Source of the DNA: Hoeflea sp. IMCC20628
GTDB lineage: Bacteria; Pseudomonadota; Alphaproteobacteria; Rhizobiales; Rhizobiaceae
Assembly: GCF_001011155.1 (NCBI RefSeq)
Contig: NZ_CP011479.1
Location: 2,870,501-2,934,500, forward strand
Length of the DNA: 64,000 nt
Reading direction: 5' to 3'
Both the position numbers and the translations under genes were made by a program. The notes beneath the pieces were generated by a model. It saw only the letters and a list, made by a program, of their open reading frames with translations, had not been told where the DNA came from and did no database searches. Below, piece after piece: positions 50,553-59,522 of the stretch (position 1 is its first letter; the number at the start of each line of letters is the position of its first letter).

Positions 50553-51808
50553 GCGCTCAAAAACTCACCATCACCCGGCTTGGCGGTCAGGGCGACGGCA
50601 TTGCCGAAACCCCGCGCGGCCAGATTTTCGTGCCGTTCACGCTGCCCGGCGATGTGGTCAATGTGGCGGTCGAGAAAGGCCGCGCCACGCTGATGGCTGT
50701 GCTGGAACCTTCGCCGGACCGGGTGACGCCGCCGTGCCCGCATTTCGGTCCCGATGACGAGAATGCCGGATGTGGCGGCTGCGCGCTGCAACATCAGGCA
50801 GATGAACCCTACCGGGAGTGGAAGCGCGGCCTGGTGGTCGCAGCGCTTGAAAGCCGGGGAATTGATGCCGAAGTCGGCGCGCTGCTCACCACAGCACCGG
50901 GCTCGCGGCGGCGGGTGGTGTTTGCCGCACGGCGCACCGACAAGGGCGCGATCCTTGGCTTCAACCGGGCTTCGAGCCACCAGATCGTGCATATCGACAC
51001 ATGCATTGTCGCTTCGCCCCGGATCAATCAGGCGTTGCCGGAACTGCGCCGGCTGGCAACGGCAGTTGCGGTTGGCAAGGAGGCGTTTCGCTTCGCCGTG
51101 CTTGATGCGCTGCCGGGTCTTGATATTGCTGTCGATGCGCCCTTCAATCTCAAGGAGACTGACCGGCTCAGGATCATCACTGCGGTCCGCGCAGAGGCAA
51201 GCGTGGCACGGCTGAGCTTCAATGGCGAGATCCTGATCGAAAAGCAGCCGCCGGAGCTCAGCTTCGGATCGGTTGTGGTCAATCCGCCGCCGGGCGGCTT
51301 CGTTCAGGCGAGCAATGAAGCCGAAATCGTGATGGCCGATCTGGTCTCCGGGCATCTCGCGCAATCCAAGCGGGTGGTGGATCTGTTTTCCGGCTCCGGC
51401 ACTTTTGCGCTCAGGCTGGCGCAACACAGCCATGTGCATGCGGTGGAAGCCGACGGCCCGTCGCTGAATGCGCTCGACCGGGCGGCGCGGCGCGCACAGG
51501 GACTGAAGCCGGTCACTGTGGAAAAGCGCGATCTGTTCCGCCGTCCGCTGATGCTGGCCGAACTGAAAGCCTATCAGGGGCTGGTGTTCGACCCGCCGCG
51601 CGCTGGTGCCGAGGTTCAGGTTCAGGACATCGCCCGCTCGACTGTCAAGCGCATTGCTGCCGTCTCGTGCAATCCGACCACGTTGGCCCGCGATCTCGAG
51701 ACCCTGATCAAGGGCGGTTACAAGATCCTGTCGGTAACACCAATCGACCAGTTCCTGTGGTCCAGCCATGTCGAGGTTGTGGCACTGCTGGAGCGGACGA
51801 AGCGATAG
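50549..51808 (+). CDS. 23S rRNA (uracil-5-)-methyltransferase, RumA/RlmD family
   Basis: This 419-residue enzyme methylates C5 of a uridine, in the RlmD/RlmC/TrmA family. The N-terminal TRAM domain spans about residues 1-55. The iron-sulfur cluster ligands lie in PPCPHF and CGGCALQH near residues 62-80, with a fourth Cys further on (DTCIVAS). The methyltransferase domain has VVDLFSGSGTFAL and the catalytic Cys in VSCNPTTLARD. Which uridine is modified is not certain; rhizobia usually have a single enzyme of this type. It overlaps tlyA by four bases and is the last gene before the repeat region. Confidence 0.9.
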   Translation: MSAQKLTITRLGGQGDGIAETPRGQIFVPFTLPGDVVNVAVEKGRATLMAVLEPSPDRVTPPCPHFGPDDENAGCGGCALQHQADEPYREWKRGLVVAALESRGIDAEVGALLTTAPGSRRRVVFAARRTDKGAILGFNRASSHQIVHIDTCIVASPRINQALPELRRLATAVAVGKEAFRFAVLDALPGLDIAVDAPFNLKETDRLRIITAVRAEASVARLSFNGEILIEKQPPELSFGSVVVNPPPGGFVQASNEAEIVMADLVSGHLAQSKRVVDLFSGSGTFALRLAQHSHVHAVEADGPSLNALDRAARRAQGLKPVTVEKRDLFRRPLMLAELKAYQGLVFDPPRAGAEVQVQDIARSTVKRIAAVSCNPTTLARDLETLIKGGYKILSVTPIDQFLWSSHVEVVALLERTKR

Positions 51809-51845
51809 GAATGCGATTCCTCTTGTCGTGGTGGGACTCTCCACT

Positions 51846-51976
51846 CGTCATCCTCATATTTCGTCGTCGTCGTGATTCTCGGGCCTGATCCGAGGACCCA
51901 TACCGTGATGCTTCAGACGTCATCGGCCTTGGAGAGATCACGGAATGGATCCTCGGCTCGGGGGCCGAGGATGACG
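51846..51976. repeat. Intergenic imperfect palindrome (element 1)
   Basis: The left arm begins GTCATCCTC near 51847 and runs to about 51908; the right arm ends GAGGATGACG near 51976. The arms match over about 40 bp (CCGAGGA-CCAT-CCGTGAT against its complement), with a left-arm insertion of about 19 bp. It is the kind of REP-like intergenic palindrome found in rhizobia and Brucella. The rest of the 51809-52233 gap holds no gene I can support. Confidence 0.65.
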
Positions 51977-52233
51977 AAACGATGGGCCCCAGGATGACGG
52001 CGGAGGAATGATGCGGTGGTGGGGAAATCACGCCTGCCCCCAACCCAAGAGGCAATTCGCTACGCTTGTCTTGCTCGGAGGCCGAGGACGACGACACGAG
52101 AGAACGGTCAAGACGGCGGAGGGTATTGCGGATCGGCCGAAACCTCGGTGCAACCACAAGGCCATTGCCAACACCGGCGGCAGGCTTCACGGTGGAGATG
52201 TGGGTATTTGATCCGCGCCAAGGGAGACTCACG

Positions 52234-52512
52234 ATGACAAAAACCATGGCCATGGCCGCATCTATATTGCTGTCGATCGCCCTGCCCGCCGGCGCGATGC
52301 CATTGGGCACGCCAAATCTGTCCGGGCACTCGCTGGTTTTGGACATCGCTGCCGATTGCGAGGGCATGCTGGCTGAGCTTGCCGTTATCCAGGACGACCG
52401 GAATGCCTATAATGGCGATGAAGGAAACTGGGCGCTGAAGGATGAAATCGAAGAGCTCGACAAGCGAATCGAAGGTCTTCAGGATGAACTGATATCAGGC
52501 GGCTGCGCCTGA
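52234..52512 (+). CDS. Small secreted protein between two palindromes
   Basis: This 92-residue protein has a clear signal peptide (residues about 1-21, ending PAGA) and a short mature part with an acidic, helical C terminus (IEELDKRIEGLQDEL, likely coiled coil). Two Cys residues (AADCEG and GGCA) may pair. AGGGAG lies eight bases before the start. No domain is recognised. It is flanked on both sides by related palindromic repeats, which suggests that this segment may move or be recent. Confidence 0.65.
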   Translation: MTKTMAMAASILLSIALPAGAMPLGTPNLSGHSLVLDIAADCEGMLAELAVIQDDRNAYNGDEGNWALKDEIEELDKRIEGLQDELISGGCA

Positions 52513-52721
52513 GGTCACCGAGTTTCGACACTGCATGATCCATGCTGAGTCCGGCCTGGAGCTTGGATGCGAAGCGCCCGCGGTTGGGGGCCGGCTCCAC
52601 GTCGCACAGGCTCCGATCACATCGAGGCTATGCGTGCTGGGCAAGCGGTGGTGCAACCGGGACTCCCGTGCTTGTGGTGGTCCCCTGATCTTCTTTTCTT
52701 GAGACTGCTGTAGCTCTCTCC

Positions 52722-52853
52722 GTCACCCCGGACGTGATCCGGGGTCCAGAGACCCACGTGTCACGCGGTGAATGACTACATCTGTGATTGTAAAAAATGT
52801 TTTCCGCTTCGCGGACGCGCGCCTGCTGGATCCCGGCTCATGGCCGGGATGAC
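52722..52853. repeat. Intergenic imperfect palindrome (element 2)
   Basis: Two 28-bp arms (52722-52749 and 52826-52853) are imperfect complements: the left reads GTCACCCCGG then GATCCGGGGTCCAG; the right ends GGCCGGGATGAC. A 76-nt loop lies between. The arms resemble those of element 1 (GTCATCC, then a GG-rich part and GGATCCA), so the two seem to be one family. The remaining part of the 52513-52922 gap shows nothing else clear. Confidence 0.65.
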
Positions 52854-52922
52854 TGGGAGACTTTAGGCGAAGGTCTTCCTCTCGTTGAACTCACGCAACC
52901 GGTCGGGCGCGGCGAAAACCGC

Positions 52923-53681
52923 CTATTTCTTCCGCATCATGAAGGCCTGGAAGGCGGCCAGCGCCTCGGCGCTCTGAAGCTGGTTTGAGAACAGTTCTGC
53001 CTCTTCGCGCATGCGGGCCATCACCGGTTCCGGGTCGGGCTTGATCAGACGCCGCGAGATGGCGAGCGCCTTGGGCGGTTTGGCGGCCAGATGCTCGGCT
53101 GCGGCCATCACTGCCGGTTCCAGCTCGGCGGAGCTCACCACCTTGTAAATCAGGCCGGCGCGCTCGGCCTCCTCGCCTGAAAACGGAATCCCCGCGGCCA
53201 GAAGCGCGAAGGCTTTCTGATGGCCCATGACGGCGGGCGCCAGCAGGCTGGAGCCGGCTTCGGGCACCAGTGCCAGATCGACAAACGGGGTGTGAAAGCG
53301 CGAATCCGGCGTGGCGAAGGTCAGGTCGCAATGCATGTGGATGGTGGTGCCGACGCCGATGGCCAGCCCGTCGACGCCGGAGATGACCGGCTTCTTGGCG
53401 GTGGCCAGGCTAGCAAGAAAATCGAGCACCTCGGTGCCCATCGAGCCACCCATGGCAACGGCCATGAAGTCCTGCATGTCATTGCCGGAGGTGAATGCGC
53501 CGGGCGTGCCGAGCATCACATGAACGCGGACAGTGTCGTCACGGTCGCCTTCGATCAGCGCCCGGGCCATGGTTGAATACATGGCCCGGGTGATGGCGTT
53601 TTTCTTGTCAGGCCGGTTGAAGCGGATGACGTTGATGGCGCCGGTCTCGCCTGCGCGTTGGGTCAGGATATGGTCGGTCAT
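52923..53681 (-). CDS. Crotonase-family protein (enoyl-CoA isomerase-like)
   Basis: This 252-residue protein has the crotonase fold. The oxyanion-hole loops are present (GAFTSGNDMQDF and GLAIGVG). The two Glu residues of hydratases are absent: T replaces the first (GVGTTIHM) and F the second (RFHTPFVD). A single Glu in PEAGSS (about E141) remains, in the place used by delta3-delta2 enoyl-CoA isomerases. It is thus more likely an isomerase than a hydratase. It lies 48 bp downstream of the acyl-CoA dehydrogenase gene, so they form an operon for an acyl-CoA degradation step. Confidence 0.88.
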   Translation of the reverse strand: MTDHILTQRAGETGAINVIRFNRPDKKNAITRAMYSTMARALIEGDRDDTVRVHVMLGTPGAFTSGNDMQDFMAVAMGGSMGTEVLDFLASLATAKKPVISGVDGLAIGVGTTIHMHCDLTFATPDSRFHTPFVDLALVPEAGSSLLAPAVMGHQKAFALLAAGIPFSGEEAERAGLIYKVVSSAELEPAVMAAAEHLAAKPPKALAISRRLIKPDPEPVMARMREEAELFSNQLQSAEALAAFQAFMMRKK

Positions 53682-53729
53682 GGCTGTTCCCTCGAAGATG
53701 GCGCCGGCTTCAGGCCGGAAGGTCAAGTA

Positions 53730-55511
53730 TCAGGCGAGTGCGGCGCTGGCATCCGACAGGCTTGCAACGCCGGCAGTGGCGATGGCGGCAAGTCCCGTAG
53801 TTTCCGGCGCCAGAGTGGCGGCTGCAAAGCGGGCCAGTGCGGCACGGCCTGCAGCTTCGGGTGCGCCGGTGTCAGCCAGAGCGCCACGGGCCAGCATGGC
53901 CGTGGTGGCGGTTAGGCCGAACAGTCTGAGATAGGGCGTGGCGCCGGACAGCGCATCGGTCTGGCGGCCGTCCGAAGTCGCTGCCTGCATATAGGCGGTG
54001 GCGGTTTCGAGATCGGCGATGGCCTGATCGAGATGATCAGCCACGCCTTCGAGCGCCGGTGAATTGGAAGCGCGCACAGCCTCGGCATCGGCCTTGAAAT
54101 CGGCTATGAAGGCAGCGACGGTGGCGCCACCTGATTGCGGCAGCTTGCGCATTACCAGATCAATCGCCTGAATGCCGTTGGTGCCTTCGTAAATCGGGGC
54201 GATGCGGGAGTCACGCAAGAGCCGAGCCGCACCGGTTTCCTCGATGAAGCCCATGCCGCCATGCACCTGGACGCCGAGCGAGGCGACTTCCATGCCGATA
54301 TCGGTGGAAAATGCCTTGGCAATCGGGGTGATCAGGCTGGCGCGTTCGGCCCAGGCCTTTGCCTCGTCACCTTCACTGACGCGGGCCATGTCGAGCGCTT
54401 CGGCACAGGAATAGCAGATGGCGCGGGCTCCTTGCGTCAGCGCCTTCATGGTCATCAGCATGCGGGCAACATCGGGGTGTCCGATGATCGGGCTCATGCC
54501 CTCGCCCTTGTAGCCGGGCGCACGGCCCTGGGTGCGGTCATTGGCATAGGCCAGCGCCTTCTGATAGGCGGTTTCGGCAATCGCCACGCCCTGCATGCCG
54601 ACCGCAAGGCGGGCGTTGTTCATCATCGTGAACATGCAGGCCAGACCACGGTTTTCCTCACCGATCAGCCAGCCGATGGCGCCAGGCGCATCACCAAACT
54701 TGCCGTCGCCGTAAATCATGGTGCAGGTCGGCGAGGCATGGATGCCGAGCTTGTGCTCAAGACCGGAGCAGAACACATCGTTGCGCTCGCCGAGTGCGCC
54801 GTCATCACCAACGAAGAATTTCGGCACCAGAAACAGCGACAAGCCGCGGGTTCCGGCCGGTGCGTCGGGCAGTCTCGCCAGCACCAGATGGACGATATTG
54901 TCGGTGAAATCATGCTCGCCATAGGTGATGAAAATCTTCTGGCCGTAGATCTTGTAGCTGCCGTCGCCCACCGGCTCGGCGCGGGCGCGCAAGGCGTTGA
55001 GATCGGAGCCGGCCTGCGGCTCGGTGAGGTTCATGGTGCCCATCCATTCGCCGGTCACCAGCTTTTCCAGATATTTTGCCTTGAGCTCATCGGAGGCATG
55101 CTTTTCCAGCGCCTCGATCGCGCCCATGGTCAGCGTCGGCCCAATGCCAAAGGCCAGCGAACCGGAATTCCACATTTCCAAGGTCGCCACCGAAAGCAGC
55201 ATCGGCAGGCCCTGCCCGCCAAAGTCTTCCGGTCCGGTCAAGCCGTTCCAGCCGCCGGCGATCCAGCTTTGATAGAGTTCTTTCCAGCCTGGCGGTGTGG
55301 TGACCGCTGCATCCTCGAGGGACGCTCCAATCTTGTCGCCGATCTCGTTGAGTGGCGCGATCTCGTCAGAGGCAAAGCGTCCGGCTTCGGCAAGAATGGC
55401 GTCGACCAGATCCTCGCCGAGGTCGCCGAAGCGGCCTGATTCGAGCGCCTTGCCGAGGCCTGCAACAGATTTGAGTGTGTGAGCGATTTCCCCTACCGGC
55501 GCACGATACAT
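53730..55511 (-). CDS. Acyl-CoA dehydrogenase, long DmdC-like type
   Basis: This 593-residue flavoprotein oxidises acyl-CoA. The catalytic Glu lies in PIYEGTNGIQAIDL near residue 435. The FAD/substrate loop shows TEPQAGSDLNALRARA and KIYGQKIFITYGEHD. The extra C-terminal domain (from about residue 465) puts it in the group that includes 3-methylmercaptopropionyl-CoA dehydrogenase (DmdC), but many members act on other acyl-CoAs. The neighbour is isomerase-like, so a DMSP role is not supported. It is the first gene of a two-gene operon. Confidence 0.93.
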   Translation of the reverse strand: MYRAPVGEIAHTLKSVAGLGKALESGRFGDLGEDLVDAILAEAGRFASDEIAPLNEIGDKIGASLEDAAVTTPPGWKELYQSWIAGGWNGLTGPEDFGGQGLPMLLSVATLEMWNSGSLAFGIGPTLTMGAIEALEKHASDELKAKYLEKLVTGEWMGTMNLTEPQAGSDLNALRARAEPVGDGSYKIYGQKIFITYGEHDFTDNIVHLVLARLPDAPAGTRGLSLFLVPKFFVGDDGALGERNDVFCSGLEHKLGIHASPTCTMIYGDGKFGDAPGAIGWLIGEENRGLACMFTMMNNARLAVGMQGVAIAETAYQKALAYANDRTQGRAPGYKGEGMSPIIGHPDVARMLMTMKALTQGARAICYSCAEALDMARVSEGDEAKAWAERASLITPIAKAFSTDIGMEVASLGVQVHGGMGFIEETGAARLLRDSRIAPIYEGTNGIQAIDLVMRKLPQSGGATVAAFIADFKADAEAVRASNSPALEGVADHLDQAIADLETATAYMQAATSDGRQTDALSGATPYLRLFGLTATTAMLARGALADTGAPEAAGRAALARFAAATLAPETTGLAAIATAGVASLSDASAALA

Positions 55512-55727
55512 GTCATCTCCTCCGTGTTTTCGCCTGCCTGTCGAGGCGCGATCTGACTGTTGTCATGGCTAGGGGATTTTTACGTAAACGTCAATTTCCG
55601 AGACGCGGCTTTGGGTCTGCCGGGGAGACTTATGCGCCGCTGTGACGCACCCGCACCGCGCCTGTCTTCGAGGCCAATCCGGCCTCATGATCATGATTGA
55701 CCTGAGACGGCAAGCCGGAAAAGACCT

Positions 55728-56792
55728 CTATTTGGGCTGGTGAAAGATCCAGCCTTTATCGGTGCCGGCGGGTGTGGTGTTGGAATATAGCGTGGTTCGA
55801 TTGCCGCCATCCTTGGCGGATGCGAACATGGCACTTTCAGCATAGGCCACCAATTGACCGGTTTTATTTGCCACCGCCGACATGGCGACGCCAATTGACA
55901 AGGTCGGGTTGCCGAGGACGTTGCCGGTTTTGGGATGGAACAGCGGCTTGGATTGGGCTGCCGCACGGAGCCCGTCTACCACGCGCATGATTTCGGGATC
56001 ATTGCCGGATTTGATCAGGAATGCGAAACGATTGCCGTCGAGATGGATGACGAATTCATGGGTTTTGTTGCCGGCGTTCAAGAGACTGCCGACATGGCGG
56101 ATCAGAAGATCGCCAAGCCCCTTGTCCCCGGCTTCGCCAAAGCGCTTGAAATCATCGATTTCAGCGTAAGCAAGGCCGCACAACATCGGCCGCTCCGGGT
56201 TTGCGTAAATGGCTGATGATGCCTTGATAAAGGCGCGGCGATTGGCAAGACCGGTCTGCTGATCGACAAATTTCATCCGTTCTGTCTTGAGGAAATGCGA
56301 CTTCATTTCCTCAAGTTCGGCAGCTTGCCTTGCAGCCACCCCAACCATGGCTTCGCTCTTGGACGCCTGCAGCTCGGTGGCCTGGCTGAGCACCTGCGCC
56401 GAGCGTGCCAAGGTTTCAAGATCGTCTTTTGCTGCCGATGCAAAACTGCGCGATGCTGCGTCGATGACCTTGCTGTAGTCGGACAATGACAATTTCTCTT
56501 GTTCAAGCAGCCCCATGAGCGCGCTCATCTGAGCCTGCATCCGGTCACTTGTCTTGGAAACCACGGTCTCTTCATGATGATGCGGCAAGTATTTTTTGCC
56601 CAACTCATCAAGGTCGCGCTGGGATTTTATCTTCCCGATTGCCACGAAATCCTTGGTCAGCTCCGGATTGGTGCCGGAATAGGCCTCATAGACAAGCTCA
56701 TAGTTCCGCGGCAACCCGTTGATCCCCATCTGAAACATTGCCGTGGCGACACGGGGACCGATGGAATTGACTGTCGGGTTCTGCTTGTTCAT
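55728..56792 (-). CDS. GGDEF-domain protein with degenerate signature
   Basis: This 354-residue protein has an N-terminal helical region of about 170 residues (partly coiled coil) and a C-terminal GGDEF domain starting at QQTGLANRRAF. The signature loop reads DGNRF instead of GGDEF, so synthesis of c-di-GMP is not expected, and no RxxD inhibitory site is evident. It may bind GTP or c-di-GMP as a receptor or scaffold. No signal peptide or membrane helix is seen, so it is cytoplasmic. ATG 56792 is the chosen start; a longer frame reaches 56837. It stands alone. Confidence 0.9.
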   Translation of the reverse strand: MNKQNPTVNSIGPRVATAMFQMGINGLPRNYELVYEAYSGTNPELTKDFVAIGKIKSQRDLDELGKKYLPHHHEETVVSKTSDRMQAQMSALMGLLEQEKLSLSDYSKVIDAASRSFASAAKDDLETLARSAQVLSQATELQASKSEAMVGVAARQAAELEEMKSHFLKTERMKFVDQQTGLANRRAFIKASSAIYANPERPMLCGLAYAEIDDFKRFGEAGDKGLGDLLIRHVGSLLNAGNKTHEFVIHLDGNRFAFLIKSGNDPEIMRVVDGLRAAAQSKPLFHPKTGNVLGNPTLSIGVAMSAVANKTGQLVAYAESAMFASAKDGGNRTTLYSNTTPAGTDKGWIFHQPK

Positions 56793-56965
56793 GTGAACAC
56801 CAATTGGAAATACAACAAGACAGTAGTGATGCTGCAAAAAGGTTATCGGCCAACTAAATCGAGAGCCTCAGTTTGACCAGTGCTTTTCTGATTTTTTAGT
56901 AGGAATGGCTGATTTTACCCGTGTTGCACCGGTTGGATGCGGCTGATAGAGCGTGGACAATTGAA

Positions 56966-57952
56966 ATGGACAGGCCCGACATGGCGCGCACACTCCCGAT
57001 TTCCGACCCAGACACGCTCGCCGTTGCAATCGAAGCGCTGCGGCGCGGAGAGCCGATCGCTGTTCCCACGGAAACCGTGTACGGGCTGGCGGCGGACGCC
57101 ACCAATCCCGAAGCGATCACCAGGATTTACGAAGCCAAGGGACGCCCGCGATTCAATCCGCTGATCGCGCATGTGTCCGATATCGAGATGGCGAAGGCGC
57201 ATGTGGTTTTTTCCCCGCTTGCCGATAAACTTGCCGAGGCATTCTGGCCAGGACCACTGACACTGGTGCTGCCGCTCAATCCGTCCGCAAAAATCCACCC
57301 GCTGGCCACGGCCGGACTGGCCACGGCGGCACTTCGCATGCCGCAAGGTTTCGCCCGTGAGATCATCGCTGCGTTTGGCCAGCCGCTCGCAGCCCCGAGC
57401 GCCAACCGGTCAGGCCGTGTCAGCCCGACCACGGCGGCACATGTTGCCGACGACCTGGGGGACAAAATCAGCCTGATTCTGGATGGTGGATCCTGCAGGG
57501 TTGGCGTGGAATCTACCATTCTGTCGGTGGAGGGTGACCATTTGCGTCTGCTCAGACCGGGCGGCATAGCGGCGAAAGACATCGAGGACATCGCAGGCAT
57601 GGCGGTTGAACGCCCAGTGCAGCAATCCGGCAATATGGTGATTGCACCCGGCATGCTGGCCTCACATTATGCGCCAGACAGCGCGTTGCGGCTGAATGCG
57701 TCTGCAGTGCGACCTGGCGAAGCCGTCATCCGCTTTGGCGGCGCGCAGATCCCGGGCGAGGAAGAGGCCAGCGTAGTGATGGACCTGTCACCGACAGGCG
57801 ATTTGCGCGAAGCTGCGGCAAACCTGTTTGATTTCATCAAGCGCGCCGATGCAGCGGGTGTTGTCGGCATCGCCGTGGCGCCGGTGCCTATGCACGGGCT
57901 TGGTGAAGCCATCAATGACCGCCTGAGCCGGGCCGCAGCTCCGCGAGAATAG
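56966..57952 (+). CDS. L-threonylcarbamoyladenylate synthase (Sua5/YrdC family)
   Basis: This protein makes threonylcarbamoyl-AMP for the t6A modification of tRNAs. It has about 328 residues, with the N-terminal YrdC domain (VPTETVYGLAADATN near residue 35, KGRPRFNPL, SANRSGRVSP) and a C-terminal Sua5 domain (from about 215), linked by APGMLASHYAP. Full-length Sua5 of this kind is common in alphaproteobacteria. ATG 56966 or 56981 could start it; the second gives a five-residue shorter product. It converges with the TadG-like gene. Confidence 0.93.
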   Translation: MDRPDMARTLPISDPDTLAVAIEALRRGEPIAVPTETVYGLAADATNPEAITRIYEAKGRPRFNPLIAHVSDIEMAKAHVVFSPLADKLAEAFWPGPLTLVLPLNPSAKIHPLATAGLATAALRMPQGFAREIIAAFGQPLAAPSANRSGRVSPTTAAHVADDLGDKISLILDGGSCRVGVESTILSVEGDHLRLLRPGGIAAKDIEDIAGMAVERPVQQSGNMVIAPGMLASHYAPDSALRLNASAVRPGEAVIRFGGAQIPGEEEASVVMDLSPTGDLREAAANLFDFIKRADAAGVVGIAVAPVPMHGLGEAINDRLSRAAAPRE

Positions 57953-57982
57953 CTCGAGGGCGATTGCCCATACCGGCACCGA

Positions 57983-59275
57983 TCAACCGGTCAGGCGCGG
58001 TGTGTTGATGATTTTCTTGAACAGGGTGGTCATGGCTTCGCTGATACCCTCGGTGGGGCTGACCTCGAAGAACAGGCCCGGTGTCGCACATGCTTCCATC
58101 TGGACCGGGATTTCATTCTGAAACGGCTTGATCCAGCTGTTGTACCAGTTGTTGGTCGGAAGCGGCAGATAAGTCGTGTAAAGGACCGCGATCTTGTAGC
58201 CCTGATCTTTCAGCGCCGTGCAATAGGCAATATCGATCGGCTCCTGGCATCGGCCACCGGTGGTCTTTTTCGTGCAGCTTGAAGGCTTGTAGCTGTCGCC
58301 AACTCCGTCGGAGACGAAAAACAGTATTTTTTCCCGGGATGCAGATGTAAGGCCGGATCCCGGTGTGCCCATCTTGTCAACCATCTGCGTCAGGGCGCGA
58401 TCGAAATCTGTCTGCTGATCATTGTCGTAGCCCTGCTTGGGGATCGACATCAGGTCAACTTTTGCGGCTTCAATTTTTGCGGAGCTGAGGTCGCTGGTCG
58501 CTTTCACGACTTCAAGGAGCTTGGTGTCTTCGGCCTTTTCGCCAAACGTGTACACCGCCATTTGGTACTGATCGATGCTCTTGCGTGAATCCTTGGCAGT
58601 ATCCATCAGGCTTGCAGCAGCCTGAGCCACGACGTTGATGCGAGTGGTCACGCCAAGACTTTTGGCGAGGTTGTAATAACTGGTTGTGTCTTCAATTCCG
58701 TCTTTCACGATGTGGCATGCAAAAGCGCAATTGTCGGAGGTATTGTCCACCATTTTGGTCACATCTGCCGGCGTGGCGCCCACGCCCATCGACGGTGTGT
58801 TGTCGAGCAACAAATAGAAGTCGCGATACAATTCGGTCTGGTATTCAACCGTTGACTGACCAGCGACCTGGATGAGGTCTCTTCCCAAGACCCTTGAGAG
58901 CGTCGTCGGAATTGTGACCTTGTAATTGATGACCGAGAACAAACGGCCGTCCTTCTTGACGACCTTCGCCTCGATTTCATCAACCGTGAAGCCGGTCTCG
59001 TTTTCGAGCTGTGCCTTGAAGAAGTTGATTGCGTCAGCCTTGGCCAGCGGCACTTCGCCGTCTTCCGACATCGCGAGAGCTTTCTCCACGCCAACGGAAC
59101 TTTCAGCAACCGCCGCCAGCGCAGCCGCATCCGCAGCACCCTGAACCTGTGTCTTGACGGAAATTGCATTGCTGTAATCAACAGCCAGTCCAGCCGCGCC
59201 AAATACAGGGACAAGCAAAAGCGCAGCCATCATTCCGAAGTTACCGGATCGGTTTTTGAACAAACGTAACAGCAT
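57983..59275 (-). CDS. TadG-like protein with vWA domain
   Basis: This 430-residue protein opens with a TadE/TadG-type N terminus: a short basic start (LLRLFKNRSGNFGMMAALLL) and one membrane helix. A central vWA domain follows from about residue 150 with the MIDAS-like loop DNTPSMG; the canonical D-x-S-x-S has Thr in the first Ser place. Cys residues are unusually many in the domain (NCAFACH, SSCTKK, GGRC, AYC, EAC), so disulfides are likely outside the cytoplasm. No other tad/cpa genes are in the window, so it is an orphan. Its role may be in the envelope rather than in Flp pili. Confidence 0.88.
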   Translation of the reverse strand: MLLRLFKNRSGNFGMMAALLLVPVFGAAGLAVDYSNAISVKTQVQGAADAAALAAVAESSVGVEKALAMSEDGEVPLAKADAINFFKAQLENETGFTVDEIEAKVVKKDGRLFSVINYKVTIPTTLSRVLGRDLIQVAGQSTVEYQTELYRDFYLLLDNTPSMGVGATPADVTKMVDNTSDNCAFACHIVKDGIEDTTSYYNLAKSLGVTTRINVVAQAAASLMDTAKDSRKSIDQYQMAVYTFGEKAEDTKLLEVVKATSDLSSAKIEAAKVDLMSIPKQGYDNDQQTDFDRALTQMVDKMGTPGSGLTSASREKILFFVSDGVGDSYKPSSCTKKTTGGRCQEPIDIAYCTALKDQGYKIAVLYTTYLPLPTNNWYNSWIKPFQNEIPVQMEACATPGLFFEVSPTEGISEAMTTLFKKIINTPRLTG

Positions 59276-59522
59276 GGCACCCTCTATTTTTAGTAGAGTG
59301 ATACTTGCAAACAGCTAAGAAACACTAAAATCCGTCCATAAAATCCGATCAACAGACTTTACATATGGACGCGCCTGCAGCTTTCAGGCAGTTGTCGCGA
59401 TTGCCGCGCGGATTGAGGCCGGGCCCGACCGCGCAATATACAGGCCAGCTATCTGCGCTTTTGCCCATCATTTCGGTTCGCATCTCTCGACTTGATGCCG
59501 GCACCCCGATAAATGCTTGAAC

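Noticed and set aside
52923-55511. DMSP demethylation pair (DmdC/DmdD)
   Set aside because: The dehydrogenase has the length of DmdC, but the crotonase lacks the two Glu residues DmdD needs and looks like an isomerase.
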